Shown piece after piece: positions 33,633 to 41,704 of a stretch of 45,699 nucleotides of DNA. The DNA is from Chitinophagaceae bacterium. Lineage in GTDB: Bacteria > Bacteroidota > Bacteroidia > Cytophagales > Cytophagaceae. The stretch is from NCBI GenBank assembly GCA_028288405.1, contig JAQBNS010000083.1:1-45699 (forward strand), given 5' to 3'. Position 1 is the stretch's first letter. Every line of letters begins with the position of its first letter. The notes under the pieces were generated by a model that ran no database searches, was not told the origin of the DNA, and was given only the letters and a program-made list of their open reading frames with translations. Both the position numbers and the translations under genes were made by a program.

Positions 33633-35192
33633 ATGAACAAGACATTACTTTTTTTACTGTTATGTTTCGCAAGTACCTCTACCTTTTCTCAAACCTGTGA
33701 ATTGAAACACACACTCTCTTCCGACGACAGAAAAGAATTGTTAAATACGATTAAAGAGCTTTTCGCTCTGCCCATGTCGATGGATTATACATTTTCTACT
33801 AACGACCTCTGCGCCACTTCAGATAAAATGAACAAACCCCCTGAAGCTTTCGATCAACACTATTTAGAAAAGCATGAAAAACTGCTTCAGGCAGAACCTG
33901 CCAATCCTATTTATGCAAAAGCATTGGGAGACTACTATAATTTTAATGAGCAATATTTATTAGCCAAGGGCTATTATGAAATGGCGTTGAAGCACACGGA
34001 TATTTCTTATTTCAAAAAAGATAGCTCTTCTTATTATTCTTTCCGCGGACAAGTGCACTATACTCTTGAAGACAGCATAGGCTTGCAAGAATTCGATAAA
34101 GCGGTTGCTATCAACGCCACGGATTCAATGGCATTGACTAACTATCCTACCATCTTATTGGGTTTGGGACAATTTGACAAAGCTAAACTGGTCTGTGAAA
34201 ATGCACTTAAGAAAAGTGAAAAATATCCTTCCGGTCCTTATATTCTTTTTGCTATGGCTGAAATTTTAAGACAAAATTACCAGAACCAATTGAAAGTAAC
34301 CACAGATTCTACTTTGAATAAAGTATACAGAGATGAAGATTACAATAAGGGAATTGATTTTGCAGCCATCGATGATTATACCAATCGATTCGCTAAAGAC
34401 AAGAAAGTCCAGCAAGCGCGGCGAATGGTGGATGTGCTGGTTCTCATGAGTAAGATGCAGTATTTTACACAAAATGAAGATGGGACAATAAAGTTCTCGT
34501 ATACGTCGAATGATCTTATCGCATTGAAAGCATTGGATAATTGGTTTGAAAAATCATTGAAGACTAAATCAGTCAATGCGTTCACCGCCTACAAAAATCT
34601 TGGATACATTCAGTTTATGTTGAACGGTGAGGACAAAGCCATCTCGTTTTTTTCAAAAGCCATTGAAGTATTTCCAATTAATAAAAGAGGCCCTTTGTTC
34701 AATGAAACAGATGTATACAGCGGATTACTTTATATAGCTTCTCAAAAGAAAGACAAGACTCTTTTCAAAAATACTCTGTTGGCGAAGATTAAAGCCGAAC
34801 CTGCGGGAAAGAAAAATTTTCGGGATTATAAATTGATGGCCGAAATGTATCTTAAGGAAGATAGCATTAATCAGGCTATGGATTGGGCTGTAAAAGCTAA
34901 AGCGATTTACCCCAGTGATTGTGAGACGCTGATGCTTCTTTCCTATTTATCTCAAGAGCAAGGTTACGGTATGCTAAGCGATTCCTATTTTGAGGAGGCC
35001 AATAAACACATTAGTACGAGTGATGAATTTATAAATTTGAGTGTGCTGATTATGTGCTATAGATTATTGAATGGCAGTGCGTATGAATTTTGTAGTGTAT
35101 ATGATAATGTAGAATCACAATTGGGGAAGGGTAATTGCACGCGCTGTGATGTGTTAAAAGAAAAATACGTGGAAGTTATTCTTGCAAAGTAG
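33633..35192 (+). CDS. Exported tetratricopeptide-repeat protein
   Basis: A 519-residue protein starting at the ATG at 33633; an upstream in-frame TTG at 33606 is dismissed because the signal peptide begins at MNKTLLFLLLCFASTSTFSQ. After cleavage it is almost all helix-turn-helix TPR units (for example NPIYAKALGDYYNFNEQYLL, GYIQFMLNGEDKAISFFSKA, ESINQAMDWAVKAKAIYPS-like). The C-terminus has a CTRC pair. No enzymatic domain. It would act as a periplasmic or surface scaffold. The next gene starts 28 bp after the stop. Confidence 0.82.
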   Translation: MNKTLLFLLLCFASTSTFSQTCELKHTLSSDDRKELLNTIKELFALPMSMDYTFSTNDLCATSDKMNKPPEAFDQHYLEKHEKLLQAEPANPIYAKALGDYYNFNEQYLLAKGYYEMALKHTDISYFKKDSSSYYSFRGQVHYTLEDSIGLQEFDKAVAINATDSMALTNYPTILLGLGQFDKAKLVCENALKKSEKYPSGPYILFAMAEILRQNYQNQLKVTTDSTLNKVYRDEDYNKGIDFAAIDDYTNRFAKDKKVQQARRMVDVLVLMSKMQYFTQNEDGTIKFSYTSNDLIALKALDNWFEKSLKTKSVNAFTAYKNLGYIQFMLNGEDKAISFFSKAIEVFPINKRGPLFNETDVYSGLLYIASQKKDKTLFKNTLLAKIKAEPAGKKNFRDYKLMAEMYLKEDSINQAMDWAVKAKAIYPSDCETLMLLSYLSQEQGYGMLSDSYFEEANKHISTSDEFINLSVLIMCYRLLNGSAYEFCSVYDNVESQLGKGNCTRCDVLKEKYVEVILAK

Positions 35193-35220
35193 CATTTTTG
35201 TTTAAGATAGTTTGAATTAA

Positions 35221-35898
35221 ATGAACAATAAACCTCAACTCATCGACCTTAGCCACACCATTGAAAATGGTCTCATTACCTACAAAGGCTTGCCGGCACC
35301 GGTGATCTGTGATTTCCTTAGCAGAGAAACTTCTAAAAATATGTATGAAGAAGGCACTTCTTTTCAAATCGGGAAAATAGAAATGGTCACGAATACGGGA
35401 ACGTATATCGATTGTCCTTTTCATCGTTTTGAAAATGGCAAAGACCTTTCTGAAATGGGACTGGAAAGTTTTGTAGACCTCGAAGGTATTGTCATCCGTG
35501 TACCTTTTAAAAAAATGCTGGAGATTACAATAGATCAGGTGAAGAACTATCCTGTTAAAGATCGTGCCGTACTTATACATACCGGTTGGGATATGCATTG
35601 GAACACGGCACTGTATTATGAAAATCATCCTTACCTCACAAAGGATGCCGCGGAATATTTGAGAGACAACGGCGCTAAACTTGTCGGTATAGATTCTCAT
35701 AACATTGACAATACGACAGGTAAAAGCAGGCCTGTCCATACCACCTTATTAGGTGCAGAAATTTTAATTGTGGAACACCTTTGCCAATTGCAGGTATTGC
35801 CGGAAGACGGTTTTGCCTTCAGTGCCGTTCCTCCTAAATTCAAGGGAGTTGGAACGTTTCCGATAAGGGCGATGGCCAAATTAATGAATCAAAAATAA
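35221..35898 (+). CDS. Cyclase-family (kynurenine-formamidase-like) hydrolase with altered metal motif
   Basis: A 225-residue protein of the PF04199 cyclase family: DLSHTIENGLITYKGLPAP at the start, the metal motif region NTGTYIDCPFHRF, then RAVLIHTGWDMHW, AEYLRDNGAKLVGIDSHNID and HTTLLGAEILIVEHLCQL. Kynurenine formamidase binds metals through H-x-G-T-H-x-D; here the two His are Asn and Tyr while the Asp and the later H (PFH) remain. I recall this NTGTY form as a known branch of the family. No tryptophan-degradation genes are nearby, so the substrate is open. A tiny zinc ribbon gene follows after 11 bp. Confidence 0.85.
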   Translation: MNNKPQLIDLSHTIENGLITYKGLPAPVICDFLSRETSKNMYEEGTSFQIGKIEMVTNTGTYIDCPFHRFENGKDLSEMGLESFVDLEGIVIRVPFKKMLEITIDQVKNYPVKDRAVLIHTGWDMHWNTALYYENHPYLTKDAAEYLRDNGAKLVGIDSHNIDNTTGKSRPVHTTLLGAEILIVEHLCQLQVLPEDGFAFSAVPPKFKGVGTFPIRAMAKLMNQK

Positions 35899-35909
35899 CA
35901 ACCAGCTAT

Positions 35910-36086
35910 ATGAGCAACTCCAAAAGTTTTATCAACCTAACAGCTAATTGCCCTCAATGTGGTACAAGACAACCTGTATTCAGAATTCCACAAGACTGGC
36001 GTCAATTGTTATTTGGCGGATGGACCTGTAAAAAATGCGGATGCAGAATGGATCGTCAAGGTAAAAAAGTGATTGTTAAAAAGTAA
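35910..36086 (+). CDS. Small zinc-ribbon protein
   Basis: A 58-residue frame from ATG 35910. Two CxxC knuckles are present: CPQC (14-17) and CKKC (40-43, with a further Cys at 45), spaced 22 residues apart, with a basic tail (KKVIVKK). This fits a small rubredoxin- or zinc-ribbon-like fold. It starts 11 bp after the cyclase gene stop and may be cotranscribed. Function unknown; the regular Cys spacing argues for a real gene. Confidence 0.7.
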   Translation: MSNSKSFINLTANCPQCGTRQPVFRIPQDWRQLLFGGWTCKKCGCRMDRQGKKVIVKK

Positions 36087-36116
36087 ATAAAGTTTTATAG
36101 GATTAAGAAAAAAGAT

Positions 36117-36138
36117 GGCGCAAGCCTTCGCTTGCGCC
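36117..36138 (-). terminator. Terminator after the CBM9-like gene
   Basis: A 9-bp GC-rich stem GGCGCAAGC/GCTTGCGCC with a CTTC loop. On the minus strand it is followed by ATCTTTTTTTCTT. It lies 34 bp past the gene's stop and also faces the zinc-ribbon gene. Confidence 0.8.
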
Positions 36139-36171
36139 GGCGGAGTCGTTTTTAAGAATCATAGGCAATAA

Positions 36172-37806
36172 TTATTTGACAATTTTAAATGTTTCTGTTT
36201 TTCCGTTAAGGTTAGAAACACTTACCAGGTACAAGCCGGCTCTGAATGATGAAGTATTAAGTATATAGTTACTCAATCCTTCTACCTTTTCTTCAACGAT
36301 GAGTTGACCTTGGGCATCCAGTATTTTTATAGAAGAAGCAGGTAACCCGAATGCAACCGTCAATTGATCTTTAACTGGATTTGGATAACAAGAAGTCGTG
36401 GTGTTCTCTTCTACAACAGAAGATTCCTGACTGTCTCTTGCACCGGAAGACCCTGTTGAAAAACCGTACTGGTTGATAAGGATCGTTCCCCATACAGATG
36501 CGTTTTGCCAATCGTCTATGGTGCCTTTCCAAGCCAATTGACTGTCTCTTGTACCGCCGTTATCATCATCATCTACAGCAACATCAAAACCTAAATATAA
36601 TCCTGTCTGCGGACTGATGCCAAGATTACTCCAGGGAATAGCGACTTCTACCGAATAACCGCCGACATAAATTGGTGTATTCACTTTTTGAGAAGCATAG
36701 AGAATACCGGTTGAATTGCCTCTTATGCTGACCTGCGGAGGTACACCAATCGTGCTGTATCTCACTGTAATCTGACGGTGTAAATTAGCGTCGAAATAAG
36801 GAAGCTTGGTATTCAACGGATCGATGAAAATCTCAAGCGCATCATCATTCCATAACTCCGGAGAATCATTGTATAAAGTGTTCGTGTACGCATGGTTGTC
36901 CCATACTACCGCACCTACATAAAGATAGTTGGGATCCCAGGTCAGTCGTATGTTGGCTTCATTGTCAGAAGCACCGATCACCTGTTTGCTTACATTGGTA
37001 ACAGCAGAATTCGTATAAGCGGCATCATGAATGACTTCTCCGTCAACAACCAGTGCTCCGTTGCTATAATTAGCATAAGCCACACCATAGTCTGCAGCAT
37101 TTAATTTTACAGTGCCATAGCCTGCGGTACTGTTCCAGTTATTGGCAGTTCCTTTCCAGACCACTTGTCCGTCTCTTGCACCACCGTTGTCGTCATCGTC
37201 TACAGCAATGTCAAGACCAAATTGAAAACCACTTGCCGGTGTGATACCAAGCTTGCTCCATGGAATGGCTACTTCCACCTGGTATTGAGAAACGTATTTG
37301 GTACCGGATTGAAAAGCCGTTCCAAACAGAATACCATCCTTCGTGTAGTTTCCATTTACCCATAGTTCACGAGGTGCATTGTAATCTACTTTGTGACTAA
37401 CAATAGCCTGAAAAAGCGGATGACCGTTTTTAGGATCGATGAAAAATTCAACCGCATCGTCGTCCCAAGGTGTGCTTGGATCAGAATCGTCCTGGAACCA
37501 GGTCTGCGTTTGGTTGAAGGCATACGTTTCCTTGGCAATCACAACAACATACAAATAGTTGTTGTCATAGGTGGCAGCAAAATCAAACGTGTTGTCGGTA
37601 GAACCAATTACTACCTTATTGGCTCCTTCTACTCTTGGAATGGGAACTGAACCCGTCCAGAAAGGATCTTGCCAATAATTTCCATCTACTGTGATGGATT
37701 CTTCATACGGATAGTTCGCAACGTGTTTGTTGACCTTGTAATCCTGTGCCTGTACATTTGCGAATAGCAATCCGAAGGCACACAAAAGCAATTTTGTTTT
37801 TTTCAT
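36172..37806 (-). CDS. Secreted protein with two CBM9-like domains and a T9SS type A tail
   Basis: A 544-residue exported protein. A signal peptide (1-20, ending VQAQ) is followed by two tandem CBM9-like carbohydrate-binding modules (about 25-235 and 240-445). They share VDG-x-Y-W or VDGEVIHDAAY openings, (D/N)DNEAN-like loops, WDDDAVEFFIDP or WNDDALEIFIDP, and VEVAIPWSKLGI and GFDVAVDDDDNGGTRDSQ blocks. The C-terminal 75 residues (YPNPVKDQLTVAFG ... FRAGLYLVSVSNLNG) are a T9SS type A sorting domain. No catalytic domain is seen, so it probably binds polysaccharide at the cell surface. The repeats are so similar that the gene arose by internal duplication. Monocistronic with its own terminator. 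Confidence 0.88.
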   Translation of the reverse strand: MKKTKLLLCAFGLLFANVQAQDYKVNKHVANYPYEESITVDGNYWQDPFWTGSVPIPRVEGANKVVIGSTDNTFDFAATYDNNYLYVVVIAKETYAFNQTQTWFQDDSDPSTPWDDDAVEFFIDPKNGHPLFQAIVSHKVDYNAPRELWVNGNYTKDGILFGTAFQSGTKYVSQYQVEVAIPWSKLGITPASGFQFGLDIAVDDDDNGGARDGQVVWKGTANNWNSTAGYGTVKLNAADYGVAYANYSNGALVVDGEVIHDAAYTNSAVTNVSKQVIGASDNEANIRLTWDPNYLYVGAVVWDNHAYTNTLYNDSPELWNDDALEIFIDPLNTKLPYFDANLHRQITVRYSTIGVPPQVSIRGNSTGILYASQKVNTPIYVGGYSVEVAIPWSNLGISPQTGLYLGFDVAVDDDDNGGTRDSQLAWKGTIDDWQNASVWGTILINQYGFSTGSSGARDSQESSVVEENTTTSCYPNPVKDQLTVAFGLPASSIKILDAQGQLIVEEKVEGLSNYILNTSSFRAGLYLVSVSNLNGKTETFKIVK

Positions 37807-38143
37807 AACGGTTAAGTTTAGGTTTAGTTGAAAATAAAAATGTTCTTAAAACTAAAACTTTGCGCCTAGCGAGCAATCTTTTTTTGCTTTCAGTAACACG
37901 AAAGAAGAGATAAAAAAAGCTTTGTTATATTTTTTACTTTTTTTGTGCAATTGCAACTAACAGATTGGTTAAACACATTTTTGTATTTGTTATGACACGC
38001 TAAAACGTGTGTTATACCTGGTGTTTAGCGTTATTTTATTATTTAGGTTACCAGCTGATGATGAAAAGTAGTATTACCAGGAAATAAAAAAGCCATTATC
38101 AGAAATTCGTCTGACAATGGCTTCTTCAAGAATATATTTTTAT
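37807..38143. other. Intergenic gap with promoter region and a terminator
   Basis: About 335 bp: the upstream half must hold the promoter of the CBM9-like gene, with AT-rich DNA but no clean -7 box that I can assign; the far end holds the terminator at 38084-38122. No gene. Confidence 0.6.
38084..38122 (-). terminator. Terminator of the ice-binding-like gene
   Basis: A 13-bp stem (38091-38103 with 38110-38122, one G-T pair, core AGCCATT) with a 6-nt loop. A U-tract follows on the minus strand. Confidence 0.88.
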
Positions 38144-38887
38144 TTATTGTTTAACAATCGTATTACCTGCTAAAATAATAGTACCCGTACGTGCCAAAGC
38201 TTTACCGTCTAATGTTGCTCCGGTATTGAAAGTGATAGACTGCATAGCCATCACCGTTCCTTTAAATACAGAGGTTGTTCCGAACGTAGCAGAACTACCT
38301 ACCTGCCAATAAATATTAGAAGCCAATGCACCACCGCTGAGTATAACTTTACGTCCGGAAGTGGTAGTAAGTGTAGAAGCTATTTGAATAATAAACACAG
38401 CACTTGAATTACCTTTCGCATCAAAGGTCAAATCACCCGAAGAGATCGACAATGAAGAAGTGGATTTATAAAGACCTGGAGTTAACGTAAGACCTCCAAG
38501 GTTTCCGGATAGCGTTACCATGTCGGTTGACGTTCTTCCTGCAGCGTCGTTGTAGGCTGCTGTCAAATCCAATTTGGCATCGTTGGCTGTCGCATCATTA
38601 ATGTGTAGTGTCCCATTCAATATACCTGGAGGGAAACCACCCACAGAGGTACCAGGACTCAATCCCATATCGCCTGTAATGTTTGTTGCTCCGGTATTGG
38701 TGACAGCGGTACCGGCAAGAACCGCCAGCGTGGAGGCATTAGAACCAAGTGACACATTACTTTGTACAGTAGTTTGAATAGGTGGGTTAGTAACAGTTCC
38801 TGCTGGAGATGGATCATCTTTTTTGCAACTGACAAAAACCACAACCGATGCCAGGGCAAGAGTTGCGAATAGTGTGTTTCTTTTCAT
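38144..38887 (-). CDS. Ice-binding-like lipoprotein (DUF3494)
   Basis: A 247-residue lipoprotein. Signal and lipobox FVSC (Cys21) are followed by a Lys/Asp/Pro linker. The body is a DUF3494 right-handed beta-helix: LGSNASTLAVLAGTAVTNTG, ITGDMGLSPGTSVGGFPPG, DAKLDLTAAYNDAAG, LGGLTLTPGLYKSTSSL, VFIIQIASTLTTTSG and IYWQVGSSATFGTTSVFKGT. Many DUF3494 proteins adsorb to ice, but not all, and a lipid-anchored form would be surface- or periplasm-bound. The ice face cannot be judged from sequence alone. Monocistronic. Confidence 0.88.
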   Translation of the reverse strand: MKRNTLFATLALASVVVFVSCKKDDPSPAGTVTNPPIQTTVQSNVSLGSNASTLAVLAGTAVTNTGATNITGDMGLSPGTSVGGFPPGILNGTLHINDATANDAKLDLTAAYNDAAGRTSTDMVTLSGNLGGLTLTPGLYKSTSSLSISSGDLTFDAKGNSSAVFIIQIASTLTTTSGRKVILSGGALASNIYWQVGSSATFGTTSVFKGTVMAMQSITFNTGATLDGKALARTGTIILAGNTIVKQ

Positions 38888-38983
38888 GGCTTTGATTTAA
38901 GTTGTAAATATTTTTACAACAACAATTATGTCGCAAGGGTTATACCAGTTGCATTAAGTGTGAATGCGGCGTTTAAGAGGACT

Positions 38984-39027
38984 ATAAAAAAATAAGTGAG
39001 CAAAGTTATTTTTTATAACGGCTCACT
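38984..39027 (-). terminator. Terminator of the anti-sigma/barrel gene
   Basis: A two-part stem: AGTGAGC/GCTCACT (38995-39001 with 39021-39027) and GTTAT/ATAAC inside. T-rich DNA follows on the minus strand. Confidence 0.8.
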
Positions 39028-39076
39028 TTGGGGTAACCATTACCGTTAATGAGTATTTGCAAATGAGTATCTATAC

Positions 39077-41101
39077 TTAAAAAATAAAACGTAAACCTAA
39101 CGTCAAGCCTACACCATAAGGTTTCTGGCTAAGAGCAGAAGCCTTGCTATGAATCGAAGATGCACCATACATAAAGGTAGGCTGTAATAATAATGCAGTA
39201 TGCGCATTCAGTTTGTATTCCGCTTCCAGGGCGATCAGGTAGCTAAATGAAATGCTATTAAATCCTGACTTCACTTCGACCACATCACTTTTTCTTGCAT
39301 TGGGTAAATAGGTTACTCCCTTTAACAAGATGTTGCTTCGAATCCCCGCTGTGGCTGAAAGACGTATTTTTTCTTTGATAAGAAAAGTGTAAGAAAACTG
39401 AAGCGGTATAGAAAGGAAACTGTATTGGTCTTTGGCTTTGATGTCTCTGTTGATGGAGTCAGATTCTATTTGCTGCCAGTTGGAATCGATATACACCCAA
39501 TCAAATTTCTTTACGGTGTAATTAAAATTGTATTGCTCTGAGAATGCTGTGTAAACAATGCCGGCAGAAGCTTGGAGTCGATTGCTCAATTTGTAATTGA
39601 CAATGATCCCTGCAGAGTATCCCAAACTATTTTTATCTTTTTTGTTTTTATCTTCTACGGCTGATTGATATGAACTGTCCGTTGCCTTGGTGGAGGCTCC
39701 GGTTAAGAGTGCAGCAGCGACAATGTCAAAAGAAAGGTGCTTCATTAAATTCGATTTGATTTTCTCTTTTTTAGCTGTCGTTTCTGTTAGAACAGAATCT
39801 TTGCTTAAGGTTTTTATACTGTCCATGGCAGTCATCAGACTATCCGGAACAGAAGTATTGGTGAGCATGGATGAGGAGGACAGCGAATCATTTTGTGAAG
39901 TACTCGAACCTAAAATGGAATCTTTGTTCCCGATCTGTTCAACCAGGTTTGTGTTTTTTAAACTGCCTTTCTGAATAACCGAAGGATTTGCTATAGTAGA
40001 AGAGTTATTCGTTAAGGAAGAATCAGAATGGGAATGAACAAGTTGATTAAAGGTGATGGCTTGGTTATCGTCGGTAGAGAAAATGCTATCGTTAGTTTGT
40101 TGTGTGTGATCGCTTGTGACAAAAGACAAGGTCACATTATTTTTTTTATTGATCGTATCTGAGTGTGCTATAGAGGCATTACTGTTATAAAGGGTTGGAT
40201 TTAGCTCCTGATATTTTTGACTAACTGTACTATCTGGACGAAGTGTTGTTTTGTTGCCGGTAGGATTCGTTGAGCTCAACGTGTCAGTAGAAGTAACCAT
40301 TGTATGCGCTGCCTCATCAAATGAAGAACTTGAGGTTTTCTTATGTTGATTTGTGATAGAAAGATCAGGATTAGCATTTGATTGTTCTTTGTCAAAGCTA
40401 CTCAACTTGTTTTTTTCATTTTGGTCGGATGAATTAGTGTTAGCATTAGACGCAGCGATCGGAAGAATTGTTTTTTTATTATGAAGTCTTGCCGATGACA
40501 GGGATTCATTTGTTGAAGAAGTATTCTTTTTGTTTTTTATAGGTGTGATGGCATTGTTATTCTTTATCGTGGAGGTTAAAGAATCTTTTTGAGAAGAGGA
40601 AAGGTTATTTATAATGTCTATGCGGTCTTTGGTCTTCGATGAGTAATTGGATAGAACCGTAACTTTAGAATTACTGCCATTAGCCTTCTTGTTATTGGAT
40701 TGTTGAATCGTTTGTTTGTCAGAATTATTTTTTAGAAGTGAGTCGTAAGAGGAATGGTTGCTATTTCTTCTGCTTACACGGGTGTTGCCGTTGGTATCGG
40801 ATGGGGTGTACTCCTTTATTTCTTCGACCGATAAGCGTTCTTTTTCCGGATGAGCGGTTATACTGGAGGTAGCAGAATTGTTTGTGTTGAAAATGACAAA
40901 AGAACCAATGACAGCGGATACAATAAGCATAGCTGTTATACTCCAAAGCACTATGTTTTGAGAAAAAGTAAAACCAGTCGGCCTTTTTTCTTCGGGCAAG
41001 GTGTTTTTAATGTTTTGCCATACTCGTGGCGAAACGGGCGCTTCGTCGTTTGCAAAACGTTCCTGGAACAAATTCTCTATGTCGTCTTCCTTATTTTCCA
41101 T
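39077..41101 (-). CDS. Envelope-spanning anti-sigma-like protein with a C-terminal outer-membrane beta-barrel
   Basis: A 674-residue protein in three parts. Residues 1-45 are a cytosolic, sigma-binding-like segment (DDIENLFQERFANDEAPVSP, then RVWQNIKNTL). One transmembrane helix lies at about 50-72. Then comes a 380-residue Ser/Thr/Asn/Lys low-complexity linker with no fold. The final 215 residues are an outer-membrane beta-barrel of the PorT/OmpA-like kind with alternating strands (LSFDIVAAALLTGAS ... YGVGLTLGLRFIF). It overlaps the sigma-factor gene by 11 bp, so it is probably its regulator, with the linker able to cross the periplasm. The barrel could sense envelope state and pull on the inner-membrane end. 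That mechanism is inference. Confidence 0.8.
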   Translation of the reverse strand: MENKEDDIENLFQERFANDEAPVSPRVWQNIKNTLPEEKRPTGFTFSQNIVLWSITAMLIVSAVIGSFVIFNTNNSATSSITAHPEKERLSVEEIKEYTPSDTNGNTRVSRRNSNHSSYDSLLKNNSDKQTIQQSNNKKANGSNSKVTVLSNYSSKTKDRIDIINNLSSSQKDSLTSTIKNNNAITPIKNKKNTSSTNESLSSARLHNKKTILPIAASNANTNSSDQNEKNKLSSFDKEQSNANPDLSITNQHKKTSSSSFDEAAHTMVTSTDTLSSTNPTGNKTTLRPDSTVSQKYQELNPTLYNSNASIAHSDTINKKNNVTLSFVTSDHTQQTNDSIFSTDDNQAITFNQLVHSHSDSSLTNNSSTIANPSVIQKGSLKNTNLVEQIGNKDSILGSSTSQNDSLSSSSMLTNTSVPDSLMTAMDSIKTLSKDSVLTETTAKKEKIKSNLMKHLSFDIVAAALLTGASTKATDSSYQSAVEDKNKKDKNSLGYSAGIIVNYKLSNRLQASAGIVYTAFSEQYNFNYTVKKFDWVYIDSNWQQIESDSINRDIKAKDQYSFLSIPLQFSYTFLIKEKIRLSATAGIRSNILLKGVTYLPNARKSDVVEVKSGFNSISFSYLIALEAEYKLNAHTALLLQPTFMYGASSIHSKASALSQKPYGVGLTLGLRFIF

Positions 41102-41645
41102 ACGTTACATAAGAATGTTTTAGAACTATTTCTTTCAATAAAATTTTTGCCTTAGCCAATTGCGAACGAGAAGTTCCTTCATTGATTTTACACAGGGCAG
41201 CAATTTCTTTATGAGAATAGCCTTCGATCACATACAGGTTGAATACTGTACGATAACCTAAAGGCAGTAGTTTTAACGTCGATAATAAATCTGTGTTGGA
41301 TAATTCCGACAATACAGGAATGACTTGCTCATCTGGAATTTCAATTTCCGAACTGTCCTCAAAGGCTCGCTCTTTGCTGGTCTTGTGGAAATGGTTGATG
41401 GAATAATTCACTACAATTCTTTTTAACCATCCTTCAAAAGAACCTTTATTTTCAAACGTACTTATTTTTTCAAATACTTTAATGAATGATTCCTGTACAA
41501 TATCTTCTGCTTCAAACGTCGTATTGCAATACCTCAGGGCAATAGCCATCATACGCTTCGCATACTTGGTATACAAAGCTTCAAAAGCGCTGTGTTTGCC
41601 TTCCTTACAACCTTCTATGAGGTCTTGGTCTGGGGTCATGAACAA
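41091..41645 (-). CDS. ECF-type RNA polymerase sigma factor
   Basis: A 184-residue group IV sigma-70 factor. Region 2 is seen in ALYTKYAKRMMAIALRYCN ... AEDIVQESFIKVFEKI; region 4 in LKLLPLGYRTVFNLYVIEGY and HKEIAALCKINEGTSRSQL. Met3 is an equal alternative start. It overlaps the following anti-sigma/barrel gene by 11 bp, so expression is coupled. Its regulon is unknown; the downstream-encoded protein is its presumed regulator. Upstream is a lipoprotein gene ending with its own terminator. Confidence 0.95.
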   Translation of the reverse strand: MFMTPDQDLIEGCKEGKHSAFEALYTKYAKRMMAIALRYCNTTFEAEDIVQESFIKVFEKISTFENKGSFEGWLKRIVVNYSINHFHKTSKERAFEDSSEIEIPDEQVIPVLSELSNTDLLSTLKLLPLGYRTVFNLYVIEGYSHKEIAALCKINEGTSRSQLAKAKILLKEIVLKHSYVTYGK

Positions 41646-41663
41646 ATTAAGAATACAAAAAAA

Positions 41664-41692
41664 GGCTATCCGTCGAGTAGCAACGGATAGCC
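41664..41692 (-). terminator. Terminator of the lipoprotein gene
   Basis: A 10-bp stem GGCTATCCGT/ACGGATAGCC with a 9-nt loop. On the minus strand it is followed by eight U. It lies between the lipoprotein and sigma-factor genes, so the latter needs its own promoter. Confidence 0.92.
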
Positions 41693-41704
41693 GGAACAGG
41701 GTAT

